A stretch of 64,000 bases of DNA from Mytilinidion resinicola (lineage: Eukaryota; Ascomycota; Dothideomycetes; Mytilinidiales; Mytilinidiaceae), in assembly GCF_010093595.1 (NCBI RefSeq), contig NW_022985438.1:2008785-2072784 (forward strand). The letters run 5' to 3'. Every line of letters starts with the position of its first letter. Position 1 is the first letter of the stretch. Positions 11,401 through 22,742 of this stretch are shown here, in pieces. The notes under the pieces are model-generated. The model did no database searches, was not told the DNA's origin, and was given only the letters and a program-made list of their open reading frames with translations. Both the position numbers and the translations under genes were made by a program.

Positions 11401-14400
11401 TGAGGCAAGTCTTGTTGCATCTCCTGAATTTCTTCTCGTTGCTCGTCCTCCCTTTCCACAGACTTCGCCTCTTCTTCGTCGGACGAAATGTCGATGAATA
11501 CGGAGAGCCTCTTCTGCTCTTGTTGATGATCTGGGGAAGCCTCTCGTGATGGACTGCTCTCGGGAATGGCCTGTTCAACTTCGACGAGCGGCGAGTGCTT
11601 TGCTTGGACCTGATCAGAGATAGCTACGCCCGCGGCCGTGTCGTGATCGTCGCCTTGAGGGCCCTCACGCCTTTCATCTGACTTGGGAACGCTGTTCTCG
11701 GGATCAGAATGATCAATAGCATCAATAGCATCGACGCCTATATCATTATCGTGTGTGTCGTCCAGACGACCTTCATCCCTTTCATCGGATTTGGAGACGC
11801 TATTCTGTTCTTCGGAGTGATCAATAACTTTGATGCCGACGTCGTTATCAGAGGGTTCATCCGGAAGATCATCTTCATTCCCATCGACATGAAGAAGCTG
11901 GTCTGCCTCCTCGTCCGGATTAATGCTTTTAATATCTATGTCATTGTCGCGGTTTTCGCTTGGAGTCTTCTCATCAGCCTCTTCAACCTGCGCGAGTGAT
12001 TCTGCTACCTCGGTCGGATCAACGACTTCCAGACCTGCATCAATGCTGTGAGCGTCATCCATACGGTCCTCTCCAGGCTCGTCGGTCTGCGGGAGTCGGT
12101 CTGCCTCCTCGAAATTATCAACAGTATCTTCAACTGGATCAATGGCGTGGCTGACTTCTTCCTCCTTAGACAAAATAGTCGCAAGCTCCTCCGGTGGGAC
12201 TTTCTCACGCGAGGAGGCCGAACCGTCAAACCCAAACGAAAACCGAAGGTCGCTATAATTAGAAGCATGTGTATTGTGTACTGCCAAATGATAGAAGTCG
12301 CTCGGGTCAGCTGCGTCCTGATCGGGGTCTGGGGTAGGCTCTTTGGGTTGATCTTCTGCAGTTGCCTCATCTTCAGCGGAAAAGCCTGCTTGCTGGTGAT
12401 CAAGATAGGACGCAAAGCTTGCGTCACGTTCCCCTGGGAAAGGAGACGGCATCGGGAGAGTAGACGGTGTCAACGGCTTGAGTACCGGAGTCGTAGGTGC
12501 ATCTCCGACAGGCGTCTGGAGTTGCGATGTGGTAGTGGACGCGAAGTTCGTGCGAAGAAACGGCAGATCTGGCGGAGGCATCATCACCTCTACACTCCTG
12601 TTAGGCTCAATTGGTTCTTCCCGGGTTCCCGAGCGGTCTCGACGCCTCGAAACCTGATCACGCTCCGGCTCTTCATGCTCGCTCACTTCTTCGTCTGAGT
12701 CTTCCTCGAGAACAATCGGTTCCTCTTGTGTTCCTGACCGCTCCCTGTTATGGATTTCCTGATGAGGCTGTTCTTCATCATCCGAAACAGCTTCGTCCGC
12801 AACGGCTTCGTCCGAACTGACTTCATCCGAACTGGCCTCGTCCGAACTAGCTTCCTCCGTAGAGCTCAAAACCACAATTTCTGGCGGTTCAGTAGGATAG
12901 TGGTCCTGCCGTTCTTCTTCCTCTTCAAAATAGTCCTCCTCGTCAACTTGATCGAGCATATTTTGCTCTTCGTCCGACTCGGAGGAGGCTACCTCAGTGT
13001 CGCTCCAGTAAGTCTCGCCTTCCACGGGAACCTCGTGCTGGTCATCATTATGAAAGTCCTCCAGTTCTTCGACTTCCAATTCAGCGGCTTGTAAGCCCTG
13101 TGAATCAACTTCCTGGACAAAATCGGCTTCATCCTCAGTGTTTGGCTCTGTGTCACCTTCATATACCACCTCTCGTTGAAACGTATGAGGCTCTGGCTGG
13201 TCATAGAGATCGTCGTTATCCAGTTCCTGGACGTTAAACCTGTCGTCAGTGGCAATGAAATCGTAATCGTCACCAAGGTCCTCCTGTGCGAACGTTGCAC
13301 CACTTTCGAAGCTCTGGAAATGGTGTACAGTTTCTTCTGCGACGTCTTCATCATCGCTGAGATCCTCCCGTACCGACAATTCCTCACTTTCGTGAATATG
13401 GGATGATCGTGCTACTTTTTCTACCTCATCAAAAATCACGTCAGGGTGTGCAGCCTGCTGAGACTCGTATGAGACGTCTTCGATGGGTGATGGCTGTTCC
13501 AGAGGTAGGGTGACAACTGTTACAACATCTTTTCCTTTGGAGGGAGAAACCGGAGTATGCGGGAAACGCGAGGGCGTCACAGCTGCGGCTTCTTCAGCTG
13601 ACTCGGAATCCTCTTCTTCCGCAGATGTAACTTCTTCCTTCTCGGGAGAGGGCGTCCTCGCAGAGTATGTCCACACGCCGCTCCAATCTCTGTATGACTT
13701 CCTCTTCCTTCTCTTTTGGCGGTGTCCTGTAATGCTCCCATCTTCAGCAGTATCCTGGGTGTTCAGCTCAGATCTAAATAGAGATCCTTCGGATATACGT
13801 GTGCGCTTAAGAAATGCAGGCGAGGACCACTGGTCTGGAGATATTCGAGAGCCAAGGTGCTGAGTGCTGACCCGCTCGATGGCAGGCGTGATCATGGAAG
13901 TAGCATGCCGTACTTCTACATCTTCGTCCTCGGGCGATGGTTCTGGGGACGGGTCCCGGTCGTCAAGATCGATGCTTGATAACTCTTTGCCCTCTCGGGT
14001 AATCTATCCCTCAGGATCAGCCATTGGCTCCTTCGTTGGAAGGCTTCATATCAACACACCTCAAGCACAACCCTCCGGCCATAACCCAGCTCCCAGTCTA
14101 CGCTCTTCCCAGGCGTCTGGATGCCTCCATCATCTTCAATAAACCGAGCACCAAGTAGTCCCAGCGTGACTTCATCCCCAATCCCAATCCCGGACTGCGC
14201 AATAGTTGTCGCACTGGGTCCCGAGAAGCGCACTCTGACCTGCCCTTGCCGGTGGCGAAGACGGAAGTCAGGGTCCGCCAGAAGCAGTGCACATTGCTTT
14301 GTGGACGAAGAGTAGGGCCACAGAAGTGTGACTACGGCGTGAATGACCTTGGTCTCGGGGGAGGGAAGGGTGGGTGCCACCTCTGCTATAGCAATTCGCT

Positions 14401-14404
14401 CCAT
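8415..14404 (-). CDS. Telomere-type OB-fold protein (Cdc13/POT1-like), giant acidic linker
   Basis: Two exons: 14404-14060 and 14003-8415 (56-nt intron GTGTGT...GATAG), 1977 residues. The first 115 residues form an OB-like domain (IHAVVTLLWPYSSS, LLLADPDFRLR, GIGIGDEVTLGLLGARF). The last ~190 residues hold a second one of the POT1/Cdc13 Telo_bind type (LSTYLNIPSQSLDASLDVLA, VQIFRPYRVAIPTAQVGDVV). This family binds single-stranded telomeric DNA and caps chromosome ends; here the role is inferred from the domain pattern. Between them lie ~1,650 residues of Asp/Glu/Ser-rich disordered sequence with degenerate repeats, such as SSDEASSDEVSSDEA and several DERREG-like units. The frame is open upstream of 14404 to about 14580 without another ATG, so an additional 5' exon is possible. 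Symbols differ between fungi, so none is given. Confidence 0.8.
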
Positions 14405-14898
14405 TGCTCGTCGTGCCGGTATTGTCCTCTGAGCAGCGGCAATTTCATACTCGGAGAGACCGACGAATGGAACCGTTTGTGCGTGCGTTTGCTGTGCGTC
14501 GAATTCACTGGGGTTGAAAGAAAGGTAGTCAACGCGGCGGGCAAGTGAGGTCGAAGCTCGGACCGCCGTCCACGCGAGTCAGCTGATCACGCATGATGGT
14601 CATGAATCTTATCGACACCATGACTGCAGCAGTGCTCGAGGTTCGTTCACTCATCACGAATAATTCTTTTAAGAATTGAAACTCCTGATGAACCATAGCG
14701 ACGTTCCTCCAAGAACACATGGGGTGATGATATTTGTGTTTGCTTGGAGCTCAAAGGCGATGATATTGGCTTGTATGAGAGCGAATCTAAGTTTTATCTC
14801 TTTTCCCCGGCAACCTCGACCTCGACTTTAAACGGTTTTGATCCTTGAACACGGTCCGCGTACGGTAACAGCGCTTAATGTCCCCTTTTCAAGGCCGC
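14405..14898. other. Intergenic region
   Basis: Upstream of the OB-fold gene and downstream of the sugar transporter (both minus). The part from 14405 to about 14570 is open in the OB-fold frame and may be 5' coding or leader sequence. Nothing else recognised. Confidence 0.4.
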
Positions 14899-16846
14899 TC
14901 AAACCTCCTTCTCTGGAACAACAGCAACGTTCCCCTCCTTTCCGGAATCGGTGTCGGTCGCAGTACTCTCCGCCACAAAGTCATGTTCAAGCTGCTTCGC
15001 GGCAGGCGTTTCATGCAGCCTAGCCGACATGAAGATAAGATCGATACCCTCAAGGGTGAGGCCGCGAGTCTCAGGACAGCAGAAGTAGACTGTTGAGTTT
15101 ATTAGAAACCATGTACGAATGTAGGCATTCGCGACTTACCATATGGTGCAGCGATAGCATTGAAAACAAGGAACCAGATCCAAGTCTTCCATCCAACGTT
15201 AGGATCAGCGATTGCGATAGCTAGCACATTTGTCAGCAGAGGAACTCGAAAGTCGGCGGTGATAGGTAACTAACGTCCAGCATAGACCGTAACAAATGCC
15301 ATCAACCATTGACTGGAGACACTGAGAGCGAAACCGACATGGCGGTAACGGAGTGGCATGATTTCAGAAGCATACACGTACTAGAAGCGGAGCGGATCAG
15401 TATACCTTGCAAGTGTTACGGGTCTAGAAGTGATCTTACTGTGACTGGACACCAGGTCGGTCCAAATATTGCAATCCAGCAGAAGAGCATCGCCGCTGCG
15501 GCTGCACCGGTCGCATGGCCAGGGCTAGATAGCAAACCAGTAAAAGCAGCAAGGAAGACTGTCTGTCCAATTGCGCCAAAAATGAGCCAAGTGCGTCTTT
15601 TGAACTTCTCCATATAGACTACGCCCACGAAGTTTGTGATAGCCAGAACCGACGTTGCTGCACCGGCCAGGCCGGAAGCAGTGAGAGGTGCCAGACCTAT
15701 GTATACTTGGAATATGGTAGTCCTGCGAGCGACGTGTTAGATGGCTCTGTGCAAGTGATAAATGACATGGTATCTATACGTACGTGTAGTAGAAGATCAT
15801 GTCAATGCCCATGAGATACGCCACACCTATGAGGATCATACCAGTGCGTATCCGTCGCGCGGCTTGGATGTCGGAGGTATCATAGAAGAAATCCTTGATA
15901 CGGAGGCCTGCAGTCGTAGTGCGCTCGAGTTCTAGAGAAGCTAAAATGTCCTGCTTTGCGAGAGCAACCTCGGAATCACTGATGGACTTTTCGTAAAGAC
16001 GTTCCAGGACAGCATCTCCATCAGCATCGCGGTCCCGTGCGTAGAGGTATCGTGGAGTGTCTTTCAGACGGGTCAGTATCTGAATGCAATGTGGTAATCG
16101 GTGTCTGCTCACCTGGGCTTCGTAGCAGGAATCCGATGGTCAACAATGCCCACACAATCTGGAACGCAACTGGGAATCTCCAGACGGCTTGAGTATTATG
16201 AGCGAACACCATCCCGAAGTCACTGGTCGCCTAGTCAGTCCTGAGATTTTCGCGGAGCAAACGACCAGGACATACACCCAGTAGGCAAAGGCAGTTCCCA
16301 GACTTGCGCAAGCTAGTATGGCGTTAACACCTTGACCACGCTTGCTAGTGATGATTGCCATTTCAGCGACAAAGATGGGCACCATTGAGGTACAGAAGCC
16401 ATTGCCGATGCCCTGTATTCTGTTAGGTACAGTCCGACGACTTAAATGGATAACACACAATCAAGACTCGTCCAGCAATCAACTGGCCGTAGCTATAGCT
16501 ACTAGCAGAGATGATAGTTCCAACTATCTGGACTGAGCTTCCCAAGATGATCCATGTCCTTCGGCCCAAGAAGAGGCCAGACAACGACACAATGATACAT
16601 CCCAACCACGACGCCAAGAGAAACACTGAAGTTATCATGGATATCGTGGTGGTGTTTGGCATCTACAAGTAACCGTTAGCGTGTAGATCGTGTATGGCAT
16701 TGCTAGTCACGTACTCCCATGGCCGTCTGGAACTCGGGGGTCAGTAGAATGCCCCCCAGAACACCTGCATCCCACCCGAAGGTGATGAATGATAGCCCTC
16801 CTGCAAGCAGGGCATTATTGTAAATCTTCTTCCCTTGAAGAACCAT
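14899..16846 (-). CDS. MFS sugar (hexose-type) transporter
   Basis: Nine exons assembled on the minus strand give about 508 residues; all introns are short GT...AG with consistent phase. The protein has twelve predicted membrane helices. Sugar-porter motifs are visible: GWDAGVLGGILLTPEFQ in helix 1, LGRRTWIILGS after helix 2, GRVLIGIGNGF in helix 4, a DTPRYLY motif in the large cytosolic loop (usually PESPRYL), and PETRGLTLEGID after the last helix. It probably imports hexoses or related sugars by proton symport at the plasma membrane; the exact substrate is unknown. The start ATG at 16846 follows a possible acceptor (TTTGCAG) by 27 in-frame bases, so a short upstream coding exon cannot be excluded. 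It is divergent from a P450 gene 1.2 kb away. Confidence 0.9.
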
Positions 16847-18057
16847 GTTGGCATGCGTGGGAGGAGTTTGGAACTGCAAAGAGCAAATGAAAGATACAGA
16901 ATTAAACGGGCGGGAAGCACCTCTGGCTAGCTACACGCGAAGAGGCTCCGGAAGGGTGACCGTATACATAAGGCACATGCGTATCACAGATAGCTTGCTG
17001 ATAATTCGAGACATGGGACGGCTCCGAGGCATGTAACCGAGCTGGATTGAGTCAGGATCTTCTCCAAGCCTTCTCAAAAGCTCAGGACAACTCCAACTGG
17101 CAATGGCGTCTTGAAGAACTGGTGCATGCAGGGTGGCGGTCGGCGAGCACGCAGTAGATCTTTCCGTAGACGAAAAAACGGGGCTGGAAGTTGACAAAAT
17201 GAAAGCTCCGAACGGCTTATCTAGCCATGTTTGACGAATTGACGAATGAAAGACGGTGATGAGTGAGATAGTAGATCAGATCCACGGCACAGTGCATTAT
17301 TCACGCTGCTTGGTGATACCAACTGGGCGTTGAGCAGGGCTCAGGAGACGGCTCGGGGGTCCGGGAAAGGCCCAAGAGCTGCACGGTGCATGGGAACCTC
17401 GCGCGGAGGCCGTTGTCGGGCTTCACGCTGCATGCTTCTGGGCCGTGTTTGGGTGTGAAGACGTTGCATACTTGGGTCTGGAGGAGATGAACAGGGCGCA
17501 AGGGATTCAAGGTTTGGATGCCTCATAGTGCCACACCACTCGGCTCGCGGGCCTGACAGGTGGGCCCGCCGTCTCTTAGTGCCTCATGCTGATCCACCCG
17601 TGGACGACAACAACCAGCAATGATTTGCTCCTCTGCTCAGTCCGATGCGTGAGGCCTGCACGTTGCTGAAACAGGCTGGGTGCCCGCCGAACTGGTCTGC
17701 CGAAGCTGTGCCTCAATCACCAAATGCCGCTGTGAACGGGGGTTGCGCACCTCCCCCAAACGAGGATTCCCGCACATCGCGGTGGAAAAGGTTTCGCGTC
17801 TCCATATCATGACTCTGCTTAACGCGGGACCCTTGGGCTACTACCCCACATCTGGTGTGAACACCCCCGCTCCTTGCCAGTTGACAGCATCATGGCCTAT
17901 GTCTGGGACGGGAGTGGTGCACTGGGAGCTCCCTGATTTCACAGCGGGTCATTTCCCTCGCGGTGTAGTACAAACGGCAGCTATCTACGCAGAAGCTTGA
18001 CTTCTTCCTTTCATCGCTTTCCTCTCTCAGCCTTCCTCAATTTCTACAGTAGCAACT
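16847..18057. other. Divergent promoter region of transporter and P450
   Basis: 1.2 kb shared upstream region. A minus-strand frame around 16931-17197 reads CPELLRRLGEDPDSIQLGYM and could be an unrecognised exon. The plus-strand frame at 17680-18000 does not look like a protein. No RNA gene seen. Confidence 0.4.
18001..18048 (+). promoter_or_regulatory. Pyrimidine-rich tract before P450 start
   Basis: A CT-rich run (CTTCTTCCTTTCATCGCTTT and onward) ends about 10 nt before the ATG at 18058. CT-rich tracts of this kind are common near transcription starts of filamentous-fungal genes; that role here is inference. Confidence 0.3.
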
Positions 18058-19829
18058 ATGGCTTCAGCCACCGAGGTGGACAGTCCCTCCATCCTCTCGA
18101 AGCTTACCTTCGGGAAATTCTTCCTTGCATTTTGTGCCTATCTTGCATTCAAAGCGCTGCATCAAATCGTCTACTATCGCTTCTTCCATCCATTGTCCAA
18201 GTTCCCCGGTCCATTCTGGGCCAGTGTGACGCGACTCTGGGTTGCGTACCACAACGTTAAGGAAGACGAGCGCCTGCTTGAATATGAATTGCACAAGAGA
18301 TATGGTATACATTGCCCATCAGATGTGACCCTGTGTTGCATAGCTAACCTTTACGGCAAGGTCCTGTCATCCGCATAACGCCTACGCTGCTCTTATGTAG
18401 TGACGCGACGAAGCTTCCCGACATTTATAACCGACAAGCAACCAAGTCCAAGCACTACATTACGGGTAGCTTCGGGGAGACGGAAAGCTTGTTCAATATG
18501 CAGGACTGGAAGCAACACGCTCATTTCCGGAAGGTCGCCGCAGGACCATATGCCTTCTCAAATATCAAGAAGATGGAGCCTTTGGTGGACATGCGCATTG
18601 CTGACTGGATCAGCAAACTTACCAAGCTGTTCGCCAAATCACCAAAGAAGTTCGATTTTGCTCCATGGGCAGTATACATGTAATTGCTATTTCAAAGAAC
18701 CAGTCTTTGCAACTCCGCTGACCAGGGCCCTAGGGCGTATGATATAATCTCAGAGATTGGTTTTGGAGCTCCATTCGGTTTTGTCGAGTCGGGATCTGAT
18801 GTTGGAGGCCTCATTCAGGGTTTCCACGATGGCCTCGTGCCATTTGGAATAATGGCTCGTCTATATCCCTTCACGAATTGGGTGAAGAGCACTTGGGTGG
18901 GCGAAAAGTACCTCGTTGCGAAACCAGAACATGACTCCGGCATTGGCACGCTCATGCGCTTCCGCGACAAGCTCATTTTGCAGCGCCAGGAGGACATTGA
19001 AGCAGGCAAAGTTGGACGCATTGATCTATTACAGACTTTCCTCGATGCGAGAACCGAAGATGGCAACCCACTCGACATGGATTACATCAAAGCCGAGATC
19101 CTTCTGGTTCTTCTTGCCGGAGCAGATACTACCGGAACTGCATTCCAAGCAATGATGTGTTACATCATGTCCAACGAAAAGGTCTACGCCAAACTCATGG
19201 CAGAGCTAGACGCGGCAACTCGAGCAGGAAAGCTCTCCCCAACTCCTCAATACGACGAAGTGATCCAGCACTGCCCATACTACGTCGCTTGCGTAAAGGA
19301 AAGTACGAGACTGTGTCCCTCCGCGCCGAACATCTTCCCCAGGCTTGTCGGAAAGGGCGGTATGGAGCTTGAGGGCAAGTATGTACCTGAAGGTATGGAA
19401 GTTACATGTAACCCGTGGCTCGTCCACCGCGATGAAAATATATACGGCCCAGACGCCTCGGAGTTCCGACCAGAGCGATGGCTAGAGAGCGAGGAAAAGA
19501 CTAAGGAGTACAACAAGTACAACATGGCTTTCGGATACGGCGCGAGAGTTTGCCTTGGGAAAGACATGTAAGCATTCACTGACCCTTTATCGCTTACCAT
19601 ATCTAACCTTCTCGTAGTGCACTTATGGAATTGTACAAGGCACCCTTGGTATTCTTCCGCAGCTTCAAACCTGAAATTGTCAACAAGGAACAACCGGGCA
19701 CGTTCGTTGTCAAGGGCGGAGTAGGATTCTGGAAGGTGAGTTTCATATTCCAGTATCGCCTTGCGACTTCTTCTAACGTCTATCTAGGATATGTGGATTA
19801 CCATTGAAAGACGCGCGCCGGTTGTTTAG
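18058..19829 (+). CDS. Cytochrome P450 (pisatin-demethylase-like)
   Basis: Five exons (18058-18304, 18361-18679, 18734-19567, 19618-19735, 19788-19829) give 519 residues, normal for the family. There is an N-terminal membrane anchor ([16 protein letters not shown]), followed by the proline-rich hinge [13 protein letters not shown]. The I-helix oxygen-activation motif is [11 protein letters not shown], the K-helix ExxR is KESTR, and the heme-binding loop is [10 protein letters not shown] with Cys462 as axial ligand. It should be an active ER-bound monooxygenase needing P450 reductase. The closest look is to fungal CYP57/pisatin-demethylase and benzoate-hydroxylase-like groups, which I infer from overall pattern. 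Substrate unknown. It shares its upstream region with the sugar transporter. Confidence 0.93.
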
Positions 19830-21171
19830 GCTTCTTACATATTACTTCAAACCTCTTCCTCTATTTCAGCACATGTAATTAGCTAGCATATGTTCCCGAG
19901 TAGACTTTCAAGGAACTTCCATGCGAGATATTGCAACCATGCCTTCGAGTTTCCTGAGTCTCCTGCATCTGAACCCTCAGAATCCCTGGAGGATACGAGA
20001 AAAACTAGTGCCTCGTTTAGACAGTCTACCCGTCACCATGCAACTGCGGAAGTGACTTCTTCGCGTTCGGCCCTGTTGATCCTCTCACTCATCCTCACCG
20101 CCGAGTCATGCCCCATCCCGCGCAGAAAAACTAAATCCCTGAATTCCCCCACCCCAGCCCAATGCCAGCTGCCGTTGCCACTGCCGCTCCCGCCTCGTCT
20201 CGTCTCGTCTCGCCTCGCCCGAAATTCGCACCGCACGGGCCCCCATTCACCGCCATCGACGGCGCCGGTCGATCCCTGCCCCAAGTGGGGCCCCCTGGCC
20301 CGACCCGCCGCCTCGGGTTCGGGATGCAAGGGTTCTTTCCATGATTCATGGCCCGTTCGAAGACGCCACTCACACGGCAGTTGCAGCGCGAGCAGCGATC
20401 AGCGGCGCGCCGGTGTCGGGGGAGCAGCCCAAGCGAGGTGCGAGGCTGTTGGTGACGGCCTGCGTGGGTCCGACGTAACGGTGAACGGGCTGGCGTGGGT
20501 AGAAAAATGGAGAAGGGGAGGAAGGGGATACTATGTGCCTTGGTCTGAGTTTTGTGAACGGATGGGTTTCTTGCGGGAGGATTGGTGGGGGATGGGGGCC
20601 CGGGCTTGCGGCGGGAGAGTGGAGAGGGATGCGGCACAGCGGGATGCCGGAAGGAGGAGATCGTGTGGTCGATCTTTTGATAGGGTGCTCTGGGCTTGAC
20701 TCGTGGAAATGGACTTCGATGATGCAGTATGGTGCGGACAGGCATATGCCAAGTTTGGGTTGTGTTTCGAAGATTGGGCGTGATTTCGGTGACATTTTCA
20801 AGTAACTGGATCGTGACCCAAGCTTGCATGGGGATAACCGATTAAAACGTTGTTCATGACGCAGTTGTTCTGTATTTGACAGTTGACAGATAACGAGCGC
20901 GCAGTCATAACCGGTCCTATTACTGGGATGTGATCATGATTCATTCTGGTTGAGGTTTTTGCTCAAAGCGTCGATCTAGCGCGCTGTTTGCCGCATTTGT
21001 AGACATATTTAGGAACCTTCAACTCCGACTTATATCCGTAGGAACAAAAAAAAGCTTCCGTTGCATCCTATCGTCCGTAGACGATCCATCATCAAGGCGT
21101 CCGGCGGCTAGCCCAGTTCATGTATCACCAGAGCGATCGAAATGCGCTGGTCCATCGCCAAACGGTCGACC
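19830..21171. other. Convergent intergenic region with GC-rich core
   Basis: Between the P450 and the rhodopsin-like gene, tail to tail. The core (about 20.0-20.6 kb) is GC-rich and keeps long frames open on both strands, but the translations are Arg/Ser/Pro-rich and look like composition artefacts. A CTCGT microsatellite sits at about 20192-20220. Confidence 0.45.
20192..20220. repeat. CTCGT pentanucleotide microsatellite
   Basis: Consecutive CTCGT units (three, then two CTCGC variants) within a GC-rich intergenic patch. Short and imperfect. Confidence 0.7.
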
Positions 21172-22742
21172 CTAGAAACCTCTTCCAACTGGCTTTGAAT
21201 TGTTTTCATGCGAATAGAAACTGCTCTCTTCCTCGTCGCTTCCTTCCACATGGGTCGTGATATGGGTTCTGGCAATGATACGACCATCCGGGACATTTAG
21301 CATTTCCTCGCTGTCGTTGCTCGCTCGGTCTTGCTCGATTTTGGTTGCTATACTGTTTTTCGCGTACGCTGGAAGTTCCGTGACGCTGTCCGCGATGTCG
21401 CCCTTGGCTGCGTCGCGATGGCTTAGTGGCCTCAATTTGACAGAGTTGTCGCCTACAGACGATGTGTTTTGTGTCGAGTTGGAGATTTTGTGGAATGGTC
21501 CAGACCCGGACTTTATACCTGTAGACCCATATTTTTGGTTGTTGTTGTGAGACGATCCGAGGAGTACGGGGGCATATCGTTTCGCAAGAGCCTTGAACGA
21601 AGGTATTGAAGCAGCAGCAATGCCCACGTTAGTTTCGATGACGCTCCAATACATTGCTCCAGATATTACGTAAGTGGCATCGGGGGAGACCCTGAGAGAC
21701 GATTTGTTAGTTCACAAGGATTTTATAAATGTGAAAGATGTCAATCATAGACGTACAGCATTTGTGGAATGAAAGTGATACGGACAATGGAGGATATGCA
21801 TGCACTTAACGACGGTTAGCACGCGCAACGAATCTTTAGACAGGTTATTGTGACTTACAAAAGGCCGAGGCAAAGCATGACGCCTAAAGCTATCCTTTGG
21901 TTGCGCGGGACCTGAAGCCGGATGACAAGTTTGACCGGAAGGGTGTAAGTTAACAAGTCCGTCGCAATGTTGAGAGCCGCGTTGGCTAGATAGAAGGCGT
22001 TGATATTGACACATTTCTTCTCTGTGATTGTGATATCCCACGCGGCAGAAACGGGATTGCACTGGAAGATGCAAGTCAAGACATTGGCAGTGGCCTGGCA
22101 TCCCACGACTCCTGTCATTACAATCGCCGTGCGTCGCAGGTTGCGGTCGCCGAGTCGCATATACAGAGCGAGTACTGAAGTTTTGATGAACCCCAAACAC
22201 GCGTTGTAGAATATGCTAGAAAACCACACGATCTAGAAATGTGAGCTACGTTCGAAGACTGGGTGGCTGGGAAGAACTCACCTGAGCATAGCTAATCATG
22301 TTCTGGGTTCCGCGAAGCATCACTGCTTCAACGTGACTTCCGAGACCATGATTTACGGCCATGATGGTCGCGGCTATAAAGGCCCATGATAGTACCTGCG
22401 CGGTATCTTAGGTTTGTCTTCTTCTCCACGTTCGTCACTCTTACTGATGCAATTGTGATGAGGACTGCGGTATTCTCGTTAGTCGACGCCTTCGGTTTGA
22501 AGTTGTCAGTGTTCGAATACTCACCATCGTCAGGTCCTATGGTTTTGATAACCCAAAACCGAGTGAACAGTCGTAGAAATATGATTACCGTGGTAATAGC
22601 GCCTGCGACTCGCGGTCAGAATTAGTAGCTTGTAGGGGAGTCCCCGGAAGGCGTGTATATCAAACAACGCACCGAACGCTATGCAGAGTGCAATGACTGT
22701 GTGTCCCACAGAGTCGTGACGAATCTCTTGAGCATCAGCCAT
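21172..22742 (-). CDS. Rhodopsin-domain integral membrane protein (PTH11-related)
   Basis: Seven exons on the minus strand give about 410 residues. Hydrophobic segments fit seven helices: VIALCIAFGA, a segment before RLFTRFWVIKTIGPDD, VLSWAFIAATIMAV, IVWFSSIFYNACLGFIKTSV, the AIVMTGVVGCQATANVLTCI helix, NAALNIATDLLTYTLPV and LGVMLCLGLFACISSIVR. The LYMRLG, FQCNPV..AWD and KKCVN..AFYLANAALN pieces are typical of the large fungal rhodopsin-domain family that includes PTH11-like receptors. The cytosolic tail of ~150 residues is Ser/Asn/Glu-rich. No CFEM domain is present at the N terminus. The ATG at 22742 is the first in frame. It may sense extracellular cues; ligand and signalling partner are unknown. 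Confidence 0.85.

Noticed and set aside
17680..18000. Plus-strand frame just before the P450
   Set aside because: Ends shortly before the P450 start in another context, translation not protein-like; treated as promoter/leader.
19890..20699. Plus-strand open frame of 269 codons, with a 232-codon minus-strand frame overlapping it
   Set aside because: Both strands stay open in a GC-rich patch with microsatellite; neither translation resembles a protein.
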